Below are positions 25,901 to 34,685 of a stretch of DNA of 64,000 nucleotides, in pieces. A program made the translations under genes and the position numbers. This DNA is from Sorangium cellulosum So0157-2. Its GTDB lineage: Bacteria; Myxococcota_A; Polyangia; Polyangiales; Polyangiaceae. Within the stretch, counting starts at the first letter, position 1. Each line of letters opens with the position of its first letter. Below the pieces are notes generated by a model, which did no database searches, was not told the origin of the DNA, and was given only the letters and a program-made list of their open reading frames with translations. The stretch is from positions 9,500,001 to 9,564,000 of the forward strand of contig NC_021658.1 in NCBI RefSeq assembly GCF_000418325.1. The letters run 5' to 3'.

Positions 25901-28134
25901 ACCTGCTCGATCGCGCCTCGGCCGTCGCCATCGGCCTCGGGCGCGAGCTCGAAGAGCTCCTCCATGCCGACGACGGCGCGCGTCCGCTCGGGCGTGACCA
26001 GCCGCAACAGCACGGAACGCGCCAGCCGCTGCTCGCGCGACGACAGCCCCGAGAGCACCGCATCCGCGTGGGCGGACAGCGCGCCTGCGACGCCGCCGAG
26101 CCGGTGATAGCTGGACCACGTGAGGAGCCTGCGCTCGCTGTCCCGCGCTTCCCAGAGCTTCGTGGCCGTGAACTGCAGGAGCGGCAGGGGGCTCGGCGTG
26201 CTCGCGAGCGTGCCCAGCATGTGCTCGACCATGTCCGCTTCCTCGAATCGATGGCCGGCCGCCTCGACCGGCCTCATCAGGGCCTCGCGCAGGCCCTCGC
26301 GCCTCATCGGCGAGAGGAAGGAGAGCCCCCGCGTCACCTCGTTCATGAAATGGCGCTCGTCGGCCACGCGATCGAGGTAGTCCGAGCGGATGGCGAGGAT
26401 CACGCGCAGAGGCGACGACGCGTCGTCCGCCACGCCCTCCAGGCAGGCGACGAACGCCCTCCGCTCCTCGGGAGAGGCGCCCAGCGTGTAGAGCTCCTCG
26501 AACTGATCGACGAAGAGCAGGATACGATGCCTGGGCCCCTGGCGGCTGCAGCGTGCGCGCAGGCGAGCGCCCAGGTAACCGGGCTCGCCGCGCACGGTCG
26601 CGACGAGCGCCTCGCGATCAGGGAGGTCGGTCTGGACCGCCGCAGGGTCCCGGGGCGTCGCGCCAGCCGCCTGCGCGAGCGCCTCGCAGAGCGCGGACAG
26701 CGGGCGGCGGCCAGGGCGGAGGACGAACGTCTCCCATCGATCGCCCGAGCGCTTCAACGCGGGGATCACGCCGGCGCGAACGAAAGAGGACTTGCCCGCC
26801 CCGGAGGGCCCGGCGACGGCGAGGAGCCGCTGGCTGCAGAGCCCCCTCGCCGCCGCCGCGATGTCGCGATCGCGACCGAAGAAGCGCGGCGCGTCCGCCT
26901 CCTGGAACGGCGCGAGGCCGGCGAACGGGCTCTCGTCGTCGCGCAGGTCGAGCGCCTTGCGATCGGGCAAGAGGGCCTCGAGCTCGGCGAGCAGCTCCTT
27001 CGCCGAGCCGATGCGCTCCGTCGCGCGCTTCTGCAGGCACCGGTCGATGACCTGCCCGAGCGCGCCGAGCCCCGCGCGCCGCTCGCCCGCGCCGGGCATG
27101 GGGAGATCGAGATCCACGACGTCTGGCACCCGCGCGAGCGAGAACGGCTCGAGCGGATGCTCCCCCGTGACCAGCTCATGGAGCATGATCCCGACAGCCC
27201 AGATGTCGGCGCGATGATCGATGCTCCTGGCTAACCATTGCTCGGGCGACATGTACGCGGGCGTGCCAGCGACCACGTCGGCTCGGTCCAGGCGGGCCGT
27301 CGAGGCGTCGCCGAGGCCGCCAGCGCTGCTCAGCGCAGGCTCCCCCTCCACGACGGTCGGGAGCTCTCCTGTGTCGATCTGCTTCGCGATGCCGAAGTCG
27401 ACGACCTTGACCGGTCCCGCGTCGTCGAGGAGGACGTTCTCCGGCTTCAGGTCGCGGTGGACGATCCCGAGCTGGTGGGCGCAGATCAGCGCGCGCACCA
27501 CCGGGATCATGAGCTCGACCGCGAGGCCTGGCGGCACGAGCCCGGTGGGCGCTCCGCGGTCCGCGAGCGGCTCGGGCACGGCGGCGCGCGCACGCTCCGT
27601 CATCCACTCACGCAACGTCTGGCCCTCGACGTATTCGAGCACCATGTACGGGTAGCCACCGTGCTCGTCCACCTCGTGGATGATCACGATGCTCTCGTGC
27701 TTGCAGCGCGCCGTGGCCCGCGCCTCGGCCAGGAACCGCTCGGCCATCTTGCCGCTGCGCTCGACGAGGAACTTGATGGCCACCAGGCGACCGAGCTTCG
27801 TGTCGCGGGCGAGGAACACGGTCCCCATGCCGCCCTGGCCCAGCTTGCGGATGAGCTCGTAGTGCTTGACGACGCCGCCGACGTCCAAGGGTCCGCCGCT
27901 CGGAGGCGCGCGGAGGCGCCCCGGCGCCGCCCGCGACGCCGGGGGCGGCCGGGGGACAGGGATGCTGTCAGGCGCTCGCTCCGCGGTGCTCGGCCTGGGC
28001 TCTGCGTCGGCGGGCGCGGTCCTGGCGAGCACGAACTCGCGTGCGGCGCCCCCGTCCGGATCCTCAGGCGACCTCTCAGGCGCGTCGTGCTCGCGGGCTC
28101 GCGTCATCATCGGCTGGTTTCCGGGGCGGTTCAC
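22954..28134 (-). CDS. Ser/Thr protein kinase - STAND NTPase - WD40 fusion
   Basis: A 1726-residue protein. A disordered start of about 85 residues precedes a Hanks-type kinase (KLGQGGMGTVFLARDTKLG, VAIKFL, HRDLKPENVLL, DFGIAKQ, GTPAYMSPEQ; residues 90-380). Next is a STAND/AAA NTPase of the nSTAND1 type (Walker A GPSGAGKSSFVRAG at about residue 445, Walker B LLFVDQFEELY). One membrane helix follows (LTVIAALGAIAIVVSYLA, about residue 870), and the protein ends with about 17 WD40 repeats (SPDGRRIVTASQDRTARVW). Four adjacent repeats are identical at DNA level. Kinase and Walker residues look intact. It is divergent from hsdM. A signalling or self/non-self sensing role is inferred; the start could be an internal Met. 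Confidence 0.92.
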   Translation of the reverse strand: MNRPGNQPMMTRAREHDAPERSPEDPDGGAAREFVLARTAPADAEPRPSTAERAPDSIPVPRPPPASRAAPGRLRAPPSGGPLDVGGVVKHYELIRKLGQGGMGTVFLARDTKLGRLVAIKFLVERSGKMAERFLAEARATARCKHESIVIIHEVDEHGGYPYMVLEYVEGQTLREWMTERARAAVPEPLADRGAPTGLVPPGLAVELMIPVVRALICAHQLGIVHRDLKPENVLLDDAGPVKVVDFGIAKQIDTGELPTVVEGEPALSSAGGLGDASTARLDRADVVAGTPAYMSPEQWLARSIDHRADIWAVGIMLHELVTGEHPLEPFSLARVPDVVDLDLPMPGAGERRAGLGALGQVIDRCLQKRATERIGSAKELLAELEALLPDRKALDLRDDESPFAGLAPFQEADAPRFFGRDRDIAAAARGLCSQRLLAVAGPSGAGKSSFVRAGVIPALKRSGDRWETFVLRPGRRPLSALCEALAQAAGATPRDPAAVQTDLPDREALVATVRGEPGYLGARLRARCSRQGPRHRILLFVDQFEELYTLGASPEERRAFVACLEGVADDASSPLRVILAIRSDYLDRVADERHFMNEVTRGLSFLSPMRREGLREALMRPVEAAGHRFEEADMVEHMLGTLASTPSPLPLLQFTATKLWEARDSERRLLTWSSYHRLGGVAGALSAHADAVLSGLSSREQRLARSVLLRLVTPERTRAVVGMEELFELAPEADGDGRGAIEQVIHQLSGARLLHIETSGEREGPTVELVHESLIERWPKLGQWLDESGQDAQLLARLRAASQQWESSGRPDGLLWRDRAAQDAWRWYERCRAEQGADLRLGLGRREERYLAAVVALLERTRRLRRTFALTVIAALGAIAIVVSYLAIRAEEQATRAEGAATRAHVEALQARNATRMATARELEADPTLVLAILREVEPPDVPRGWSVLARWALNRWVARAVLTHPEGVTRVGCSPDGKRIVTASQDRLVRIWDADGTREPLLLRGHDDWVDSAAFSPDGTRIVTAAQDTTARVWRADGAGEPLVLRGHEGRVFSAAFSPDGTRIVTASQDTTARVWRADGAGEPLVLQGHEGRVYSAAFSPDGTRIVTASQDRTARVWRADGAGEPLVLRGHGDRVSSAAFSPDGTRIVTASQDRTARVWDLRHTKEAVVLRGHEHGLSSAAFSPDGWRVITTSFDRSARIWSVDGTGEPLVLRGHGDAVMSSVFGPDGTYVVTASQDRTARVWAIDHRDEPLVLRGHEHWVSSAVFSPDGRRIVTASQDRTARVWSADGTGEPLVLRGHEDRVSRAAFSPDGRRIVTASQDRTARVWSADGTGEPLVLRGHEDRVSRAAFSPDGRRIVTASQDRTARVWSADGTGEPLVLRGHEDRVSRAAFSPDGRRIVTASQDRTARVWSADGTGEPLVLRGHEDRVSRAAFSPDGRRIVTASQDRTARVWSADGTGEPLVLRGHEDRVSSAAFSPDGRRIVTASQDRTARVWNADGTGEPLVLRGHEHWVFSAAFSPDGRRIVTASQDRTARVWRAADASELLVLRGHDDGVLGASFSPDGARIVTASWDATVRVWNAAGTAEPLTLLGHEHWVHAAVFSPDGERIVSASQDTTIRVWSADGSGEPLVLRGSDSPVNDVAFSPDGKRIVSASDDSAVQVWSDLAPLRGTDDPALWIATTYCMPVDRRIELFRVTEATARASWEACRRRVEEARAAERRAR
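23633..24330 (-). repeat. 126-bp tandem WD40 repeat units, four identical
   Basis: Units of 126 bp (42 residues) with starts spaced at 23827, 23953, 24079 and 24205 carry the same EDRVSRAAFSPDGRRIV motif, and neighbouring units differ by a few positions. DNA identity including silent sites indicates recent duplication or gene conversion. Confidence 0.9.
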
Positions 28135-28361
28135 GGGCGGGAGCCATGCGCGCTCCGATCGCGCTGGTCAGCTTAAGGCAACGAGGCGCTCGGGTGTACG
28201 AGCGCGCTCTTGCGGGGCGCTCTTCGGGCGATATCGCCGCGCCGCGCTGGTCGGGCGTCGGGTGGCGCCCGCGGCCGGGACGCCGGGGCGCTCGCCGTGG
28301 TACGAGAGCGCGCGCCGCGACCTGACGACGCCGCCGGCCAGCCGAACCAAGCCAACGCCGC

Positions 28362-29825
28362 ATGACCGATGTTGTTGGAAAGCTCTGGGGGTTCTGCCAC
28401 ACGCTCCGCCACGACGGCATCGACCACGGGGACTACATCGAGCAGATCACGTACCTGCTCTTCCTGAAGATGGCCGCGGAGCGAGGCCTCGATCTCTCGC
28501 GCGTCGCGCCGAGGGCGCCCCGCGGCGAGCTCGATCCGGTGGACTGCTCGTGGCCCGCCCTGCGCGCGGCGAGCGGGCAGGCGCTGCTCGACCGCTACGC
28601 CGAGGTGCTCCGGTCCCTCGAGCGGGCCCCCGGCGTGCTCGGGGAGATCTACGCGGGCTCGCAGCCGCGCTTCAAGAGCCCCGCGAACCTCCAGCGGCTC
28701 GTCGACCTCATCGACGAGATCGAGTGGACCGGCCTCGGCGTGGACATCCAGGCAGCGGCGTACGAGGGCCTGCTGGAGAAGGCCGCCGCCGAGGGCAAGA
28801 AGGGCGCCGGGCAGTACTTCACGCCGCGCGTCCTCATCCAGTCGATCGTGCGGTGCATGCGGCCCGATCCGCGGGGACAGCCGGGCTTCGCCCTCTGCGA
28901 CCCGGCGTGCGGCACCGGGGGGTTCCTCGTCGCCGCCTGGGAGTGGCTCGAGGCCGAGGCGCGAGGGGCGCTCGACCGGGAGACGGCGGACCGGATCAAG
29001 TCCACCGCGTTCTTCGGTCACGAGCTCGTCGCGCGCCCCCGCCGCCTCGCCCTCATGAACCTGGTCCTCCACGGGATCGAGCCGAGGATCGCCCTCGGCG
29101 ACTCGATCGACGCCCCGCCGCCCGCCGAGCGGTTCGACGTGATCCTGACGAACCCGCCGTTCGGCACGAAGGGGGCGCGCCAGACGCCGGGCCGCGAGGA
29201 CTTCGCGATCGCGACGGCGAACAAGCAGCTCAACTTCATCCAGCACGTGCTGACGATCCTGAAGCCCGGCGGGCGGGCGGCGATGGTCCTGCCCGACAAC
29301 TGCCTGTTCGCCGACCAGGCAGGCGCCGTGTTCGAGATCCTCGCCGAGGGCTGCGACCTGCACACGGTGCTCCGCCTGCCGCGCGGGACGTTCACGCCGT
29401 ACAGCCCCGGCGTGAAGGCCAACGTCGTCTTCTTCACGAAGGGCCGCGCGACGGAGAAGGTCTGGATCTACGACGCGCGGACGGGCGTCCCGTCGATCAC
29501 CAAGAAGGATCGGCCGCTCTCGCCGGCGCATTTCGCCGAGTTCGAGCGGTGCTACGGCGACGACCCCGACGGGCGGGCGGGGCGTGAGGCGGCGAGCTCC
29601 CGCGAGGGCCGATTCCGCAGCTTCGATCTCCGGGAGATCGAGGAGCGCGAGTTCAAGCTCGACGGGTTCAAGTGGCTCAGGGAGGAGTCGCCCGACGACG
29701 CCGGCGAGCTGCCCGAGCCGGAGGAGCTGGCGACCGACGCGATCCTGGAGCTCGAAGAGGCGGTGGCCGCGCTCGGCCGCGTGCTCGCGCTGCTCGAGGG
29801 CGGGGCGAAGGCGGCCGACGCGTGA
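28362..29825 (+). CDS. hsdM: Type I restriction-modification DNA methyltransferase subunit (HsdM)
   Basis: A 487-residue N6-adenine methyltransferase. The N-terminal HsdM helical domain (KLWGFCHTLRHDGIDHGDYI, EQITYLLFLKMAAE) is followed by QYFTPR at about residue 148, the SAM-binding motif I DPACGTGGFLVAAWEWL at about 180 and the catalytic NPPFG at about 263. Its stop overlaps the GTG of hsdS (GTGA), so subunits are coupled. No hsdR gene lies upstream, where a divergent kinase gene sits, or downstream, where a convergent cytochrome-type gene sits. It may act as a stand-alone methyltransferase or use a nuclease encoded elsewhere. Confidence 0.95.
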   Translation: MTDVVGKLWGFCHTLRHDGIDHGDYIEQITYLLFLKMAAERGLDLSRVAPRAPRGELDPVDCSWPALRAASGQALLDRYAEVLRSLERAPGVLGEIYAGSQPRFKSPANLQRLVDLIDEIEWTGLGVDIQAAAYEGLLEKAAAEGKKGAGQYFTPRVLIQSIVRCMRPDPRGQPGFALCDPACGTGGFLVAAWEWLEAEARGALDRETADRIKSTAFFGHELVARPRRLALMNLVLHGIEPRIALGDSIDAPPPAERFDVILTNPPFGTKGARQTPGREDFAIATANKQLNFIQHVLTILKPGGRAAMVLPDNCLFADQAGAVFEILAEGCDLHTVLRLPRGTFTPYSPGVKANVVFFTKGRATEKVWIYDARTGVPSITKKDRPLSPAHFAEFERCYGDDPDGRAGREAASSREGRFRSFDLREIEEREFKLDGFKWLREESPDDAGELPEPEELATDAILELEEAVAALGRVLALLEGGAKAADA

Positions 29826-31207
29826 GCGGGCGCCTGCGCCTGCCCGAAGCGTGGGCCGAGACGACGCTCGCGTCGCTCTGCGCGCACCGGACCGGGAGCT
29901 CGAAGCTCATCAAGGGCAAGCTCCACGCCGAGCGGCGGCCCGGGCGTTACCAGGCGTTCAGCGCCTCCGGCCCCGACGTGTGGTGCGACCGCTGGGAGCA
30001 CGAGGGCGAGGCGATCGTCGTCTCCGCCGTGGGGACGCGGTGCGGGAAGGCGTTCAAGGCGCGCGGGCGGTGGTCGGCGATCGCGAACACCCACGTGGTC
30101 TGGCCGGACGGGCGGGCCATCGATCTCGACTACCTGTTCCTCCACCTCAACGACGAGGGCTTCTGGGTGAAGGGCGGCTCCGCGCAGCCGTTCGTGAAGG
30201 TGCGCGAGACCTTCGAGCGCCCCTTCGCGCTGCCTCCCCTCCCCGAGCAGCGCCGCATCGTCGCCAAGGTCGAGGCGCTGCTCGCCGAGGTGGACGCCGC
30301 GAAGGCGCGGCTCGCCCGGGCGTCGCTCGTCCTCCGGCGGCTCCGGCAGGCCGTGCTCTCGGCGGCGTGCTCGGGCAGGCTCACCGAGGATCTCCGCGCG
30401 CCGCCGCCGTCGCTCGCCGCCGCCGCGCCGCCTTCCGCCGAGCTCGCGGAGCCCCTCCTGCGCGCGTGGCCGCCGGCGCCTCTCACGGCGAGCGACGGCG
30501 GCGGGGCGCGGCCCCTGCCGGCGTCGTGGGCCCTCTGCCCGTTCGGCGCCCTGGTGGACAACCACGACGGCAAGCGCGTCCCGCTGAACTCCACGGTTCG
30601 AGAGCGGCGCCGGGGCCCGTACCCTTATTACGGCGCCTCGGGGATCATCGACTCGATCGACGGCTATCGGTTCGACGGAGACTATTTGCTCGTCGCCGAG
30701 GACGGCGCGAACCTCCTGTCCAGGAGCACCGCGGTGGCCTTCGCCGCGAGCGGGCGGTTCTGGGTGAACAACCACGCTCACGTCCTCCAGCCGAAGCCCG
30801 GCGTCGTCCTCGGGTACCTCGAGCTGCTCCTGAACTCGCTCGATCTCCAGCACCACGTGACCGGCTCGGCGCAGCCGAAGCTCACGCAGGCGGCGCTCAA
30901 CGCCATCCCCGCCCCGCTCCCCCCGACCGAGGAGCAGGCCGAGATCGTCCGCCGGGCGCGGGCGCTGTTCGCGCTCGCCGGCGCGATCGACGAGCGCGTG
31001 ACCGCCGCCGCGGCCCGGGCCGACCGGCTCCCGCAGGCGATCCTCGCCCGGGCGTTCTCGGGCGAGCTCGTCCCCACCGAGGCGGAGCTGGCCCGCGCCG
31101 AGGGCCGGGGCTACGAGCCCGCGGACGCGCTCCTGCGCCGCGTCCACGCCGAGCAGGCGGGATGCGGCGCGAGCGGCCGCGGGGGCGGCGGACCGGGGCT
31201 GGCTTAG
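29822..31207 (+). CDS. hsdS: Type I restriction-modification specificity subunit (HsdS)
   Basis: A 461-residue specificity subunit starting at GTG 29822 inside the hsdM stop. It contains two target-recognition domains, each followed by a conserved helical spacer: LPPLPEQRRIVAKVEALLAE near residue 140 and LPPTEEQAEIVRRARALFA near residue 370. The second TRD has the typical GPYPYYGASGIIDSIDGY entry. Two TRDs predict a bipartite target sequence. The stop overlaps the stop of the convergent minus-strand gene by a few bases. The gene is full length with no sign of TRD truncation. Confidence 0.94.
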   Translation: MSGRLRLPEAWAETTLASLCAHRTGSSKLIKGKLHAERRPGRYQAFSASGPDVWCDRWEHEGEAIVVSAVGTRCGKAFKARGRWSAIANTHVVWPDGRAIDLDYLFLHLNDEGFWVKGGSAQPFVKVRETFERPFALPPLPEQRRIVAKVEALLAEVDAAKARLARASLVLRRLRQAVLSAACSGRLTEDLRAPPPSLAAAAPPSAELAEPLLRAWPPAPLTASDGGGARPLPASWALCPFGALVDNHDGKRVPLNSTVRERRRGPYPYYGASGIIDSIDGYRFDGDYLLVAEDGANLLSRSTAVAFAASGRFWVNNHAHVLQPKPGVVLGYLELLLNSLDLQHHVTGSAQPKLTQAALNAIPAPLPPTEEQAEIVRRARALFALAGAIDERVTAAAARADRLPQAILARAFSGELVPTEAELARAEGRGYEPADALLRRVHAEQAGCGASGRGGGGPGLA

Positions 31208-32745
31208 TTCTTGGTCGGCGCGGGCGCGCCGTCCTGGATCCACTGGCGGAGGGTCGCGAGCTCGGCGCTCGTCAGGGTCGGCTTGTTGTCCGCGCTCTGC
31301 GGCATCACGCCCGTGTTGCAGCTGGCGGTGGCGCTGGGCCTGCATCCGGCGCTCGCCGCCGTCCCTGCGACCTTGCGGTAGAGCCAGCTCTGCTCCGGAT
31401 CTCCCGGCACCACGAGCTTGAACTGCCCGCCGCCCCTGGACGGCTTGTTGACGAGGCCCGCGACGATGTCCGCCGAGCTGATCTCGCCGCCGAGCGAAAG
31501 ACCGGCCTGCGGGCCGGTCGACGGCGCGGCGTGGCAACCGCTGCACTTGTTGATCATGCCCTCGAAGATCGGGCGGACGCTGTTGTGGAACACGCCCGAC
31601 TCCGTGGGCAGGGGGTCGACCGGGTCCGGGTTCAACTCAGGGTTGATGACCCGGGCGATCGCGTCCATCTCGTAGCACTGGGCCGCGACCGCGTCCTTCA
31701 GCTTCTGGTCGTCGGGCGACAGGCCCTTGGCGACGCGGTACTTCTCCCAGACCTTGTCGATCCAGCCGTGCAGCTTCCAGAACATGTAGTTGTCGATGTT
31801 CGTGAACTGGTTGCCGAGGCCGTGGTCGGTGTTGTTGCTGCGCACCCATTTGAAATGGAGCTCGCCGTGCAGGCCGCTGGCCGTCACGCTCGCACCCGGG
31901 ATGGCTTGACCGGTGAAGCACTGGAGCCACATGCCGAACGCGCCCTCGTCCGGGAAGCGGCTCAGGTTCTCCGGCTTGTCGATCTCGTCGGCGATCTTCG
32001 CGTTGGCGATCGTCGTGGCGCTCCAGGGCCTGAAGTCCGCCCTCCACTGCTGGGGCAGCTCCTCCGCGCTCGTGGGGAACTTGTCGAAGCCCTCGAACTG
32101 CTCCGAGTGGTTCGGCCAGAGCTGCTTCAGCGACTGGATCATGTGCCGGTGCATGGCGAGGAACTGGAAGCCGTCGCCCGTCGTCTTGCACTCCTGGTCC
32201 GACGGGACCGGGACCGACGAGTTGCAGATATCGACCCTGCTCATCCCGCCGAGCGCACCGGGACCGCAGCGCCGGATGCTGTGCCACTCGAAGTGGGCGG
32301 CCTGCCATTCGTTCTCCTGCATCCAGGCGATCACCTCCGGCTGGACCGTGAGATCGACCTGGCCGTTCTTGGCGAACTCCGCCGGGCCGTCTTTGATCGT
32401 CGCGTCGCTGGGGTGGGGATCGAAGCCGTCCAGGCAATGATCCTTCGGGTGTGTGACGCCGGTCCCGCTCGAGTCGCCGCCGCCGCTGCCGACGGCCGGT
32501 CCGCCGGACGCGGAGGTCGTGGTCGCGGAGGAGGTGGTGGACGGGCCGCTGCCGCTGGCGACCGAGGTCGCGCCGCCCGCTCCGCCCGCGCCCTCCCCTC
32601 CCCCCGCGGTGCCCTCCGCGTCGGGATCTCCGCTGCTGCAGGCTCCCAGCAGAAGGGCCGTCACGCACGAGACGAGACAGAACGTGCGCTGCGAGATCTT
32701 GCCGAATGACACGGTGGACGAGCCTGCCTGATCGTTGATTCGCAT
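31204..32745 (-). CDS. Tyrosinase-like copper domain fused to c-type cytochrome domain, lipoprotein
   Basis: ATG 32745 has AGGAGC just upstream. The 513-residue product has a lipobox LLLGAC (Cys36) and a Gly/Ser/Thr linker to about residue 97. The central domain carries His clusters laid out as in type 3 copper proteins: HFEWH (151-155), FLAMHRH (196-201), HGELHFKW (293-300) and MFWKLHGWIDKVW (321-333), the last close to the tyrosinase CuB signature FWxxHxxxD. The C-terminal part is a planctomycete-like cytochrome c domain with CSGCH (401-405) and the end LRQWIQDGAPAPTKN. An oxidase passing electrons to or from heme in the envelope is inferred. Assignment of the copper site rests on motif spacing only. 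Confidence 0.75.
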   Translation of the reverse strand: MRINDQAGSSTVSFGKISQRTFCLVSCVTALLLGACSSGDPDAEGTAGGGEGAGGAGGATSVASGSGPSTTSSATTTSASGGPAVGSGGGDSSGTGVTHPKDHCLDGFDPHPSDATIKDGPAEFAKNGQVDLTVQPEVIAWMQENEWQAAHFEWHSIRRCGPGALGGMSRVDICNSSVPVPSDQECKTTGDGFQFLAMHRHMIQSLKQLWPNHSEQFEGFDKFPTSAEELPQQWRADFRPWSATTIANAKIADEIDKPENLSRFPDEGAFGMWLQCFTGQAIPGASVTASGLHGELHFKWVRSNNTDHGLGNQFTNIDNYMFWKLHGWIDKVWEKYRVAKGLSPDDQKLKDAVAAQCYEMDAIARVINPELNPDPVDPLPTESGVFHNSVRPIFEGMINKCSGCHAAPSTGPQAGLSLGGEISSADIVAGLVNKPSRGGGQFKLVVPGDPEQSWLYRKVAGTAASAGCRPSATASCNTGVMPQSADNKPTLTSAELATLRQWIQDGAPAPTKN

Positions 32746-33380
32746 GGTGCTCCTAGGTACCGCTGGATGCCGGGTGCGTGCTCCCGCGCAGACGCTGGGC
32801 GAGACGCCGGGTGGGGGGCGTCGGGCAGCGGCTGGTCGCATCGCGTGACACGAGGCCTCCGAGCAGATAAGGCGAGTGAAAAGTTTGTCGAAAAAGAGCG
32901 TCGCCGTCGTTGGATGAGCCGAGGGAAAAGGAAGAGCGAGGCGACTCCGAGGATGTCAATGGCGAATCGCCACGCTCGCCTCAGGTGAGAGATGGTTCCT
33001 TGCGCGATCCGCCTCCCTCTAGGAAAAAAATGATGCCGTATCAAGAACTTACCCATGCATCGAAGATGCGCGTCACGCCCATCGGGGATGGAGCTTTGGT
33101 GTTGAGCGCGGGTGGCGAGCTCTGCCTCTCCAGCCGTCTTCAGGTGGAGCCAGCCGCGATCCCGAGGATCGGCCCGGGATCCTCGTCGCGACAGGCTCAT
33201 CCGTGGAGGATTGAAGAACGCTCGCGCTTCAGGGACATCAAACCTGCCTTCCTTAAGCTCTACGCAGGCAGCACACGGCGCCGTCGCCGTGGACCACCCC
33301 ACCCCTGACATTCCCGCGGCTCCGGTTTTTGATCACCCGGACACGCTGCTCGCATGAATACCGCATTCAGCAGAACATTT
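32746..33380. other. Intergenic region without recognised gene
   Basis: 635 bases between two minus-strand genes. G+C is lower at about 32870-33050, with GAAAAAGAG and AGGAAAAAAATG patches, which may hold promoter sequence of the cytochrome-type gene. Short open frames here lack family resemblance and have weak third-position bias. No repeat element was seen. Confidence 0.5.
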
Positions 33381-34217
33381 TCACGGGACGAGATCATGGG
33401 CGCGGCGGATCACCTGCCGCACCGTCAGGACGACCACGCGGCCCGCCTCGCGCTCCTCCGCGAGCCAGCCCAGGAGCGTGGAGAGGTCCTCGATGGAGAT
33501 GCTGTAGTCGTCGCAGGCGTCACAGACATGGTGGAAGGTGAGCTGTATCCATCCGCCGTCCTGCTGCGCGCGGCGGACGAGCGCCTGAATCGTGGGGAGG
33601 CGGTGAACGCGGCGGAGGGAGCCGGGCGTGCGGGTGGCCATGGGGTCGCGCGGCGGGATGGTCTCCGCGCGTGCGCACAGGATGCACGGGGGGATGCCGA
33701 GCCCGCCCGCCCTCCTGGCGCTGTCGTAACCGCAGGAGCGCACCTGCTCGGCGCTGGCGCTGTCGTGGTCGCCGCGGGGGTACGCGAAGTCGCTCACGTC
33801 GAGGCCCAGCGCGAGGAGCGCGCGGCGATCGTCGCAGATCTGCCGGCGCAGCTCTCCGGCAGGGAGCCCGGGCAGCGGCGCGTGATCGACGGTGTGGCCG
33901 CCGATCTCGTGGCCATCGGACGCGAGCGCGCGGAGCTCTGCGACCGTCAGGTAGCCGGGACGGTCGAGTCGACCGCTGTTCACGAAGAACGTGGCATGCA
34001 TCCGGTGCTCGGCGAGGATGGAGCGCGCGGAGAGCTGATTCGCCAGCGTATCGTCGAACTCGAGGGACACGACGGCGACGCCCGGGGGACACCCTGCCAG
34101 GAGGATCGAGGCGAGGAGGACGGCGGCGAGGCACGCTCCGATGCACAGGAGCACCGCCTGGTCCTGGCGCGTCGCGAGGCGCGGCGCGCCGCCCTTCTCT
34201 GTGCGCAGGCTCTCCAC
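33381..34217 (-). CDS. Polysaccharide deacetylase-like (CE4) protein, membrane-anchored
   Basis: A 278-residue protein with one N-terminal membrane segment (AVLLCIGACLAAVLLASILL, Cys also possible as lipobox) and a NodB-type domain. Motif 1 is SLEFDDTLANQ in place of TFDDG, keeping the two Asp. Motif 2 is HEIGGHTVDHAPL (HxxxH-type metal ligands). Later come YPRGDHD and LTFHHVCD, with the final catalytic His. CE4 enzymes remove acetyl groups from peptidoglycan or polysaccharides in the periplasm. The altered first motif makes activity uncertain. Its upstream region contains a CACAGAGG hairpin element and a divergent MerR gene. Confidence 0.85.
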   Translation of the reverse strand: MESLRTEKGGAPRLATRQDQAVLLCIGACLAAVLLASILLAGCPPGVAVVSLEFDDTLANQLSARSILAEHRMHATFFVNSGRLDRPGYLTVAELRALASDGHEIGGHTVDHAPLPGLPAGELRRQICDDRRALLALGLDVSDFAYPRGDHDSASAEQVRSCGYDSARRAGGLGIPPCILCARAETIPPRDPMATRTPGSLRRVHRLPTIQALVRRAQQDGGWIQLTFHHVCDACDDYSISIEDLSTLLGWLAEEREAGRVVVLTVRQVIRRAHDLVP

Positions 34218-34293
34218 AGCAGATACCGCCGTATCATCGGCCGTGCCTGCGCCGACGCCGCCTGCGTGTGGGCCAAATCTTCAAGAGAACTTT

Positions 34294-34408
34294 AAACCAC
34301 AGAGGCACAGAGGACACAGAGGGGAGAGAAAGAGGAGAGAGAAACAAAGAGCTCTTCCTCCTCTTCTTCTCTTCTTCTCTGTGCCCTCTGTGCCCTCTGT
34401 GATTTGCC
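34294..34408. repeat. CACAGAGG octamer-periodic inverted repeat element
   Basis: The left arm (about 34296-34325, CACAGAGG repeated with slight variation) pairs with the right arm (about 34374-34402, CCTCTGTG-type). The interior is purine-rich on the left and pyrimidine-rich on the right, so the whole unit can fold into one long hairpin. It lies between divergent genes. Octamer periodicity resembles that of the CGCAAAG element at 14284, but the sequence is different. Confidence 0.8.
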
Positions 34409-34685
34409 TTCTCGTTCTTGGCGGCATGACCTACAAAGTGGCGTGCGAAGCCGCGCGCTCACCGAAGGGGTACGTCGGAGCGGTCCGATTTGCTCGATTC
34501 CTGAGCAGTTTTTCTAAATCCGGCGTAGCATCGTCTGGTTTTTTGAATCGATTCTCTTGATTCTGTTCTCGTTTAACCAGAATTGAGCGATGAATTTCTC
34601 GATGAAGCCGGCACCCATCCAGAAACTTGGACCTATTTTCTAGATTTCGTGGATCTTTGTCTGGTTTGTTGGCTAGGATGTCCCG
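34409..34685. other. AT-rich leader region upstream of the MerR gene
   Basis: 277 bases with strikingly low G+C for this genome, including TTGAATCGATTCTCTTGATT, two TCTGGTTT motifs (near 34530 and 34660) and TAGGAT at about 34676-34681 just before the ATG. It probably holds the promoter and possible operators of the MerR-type regulator. No coding frame was recognised. Confidence 0.5.
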
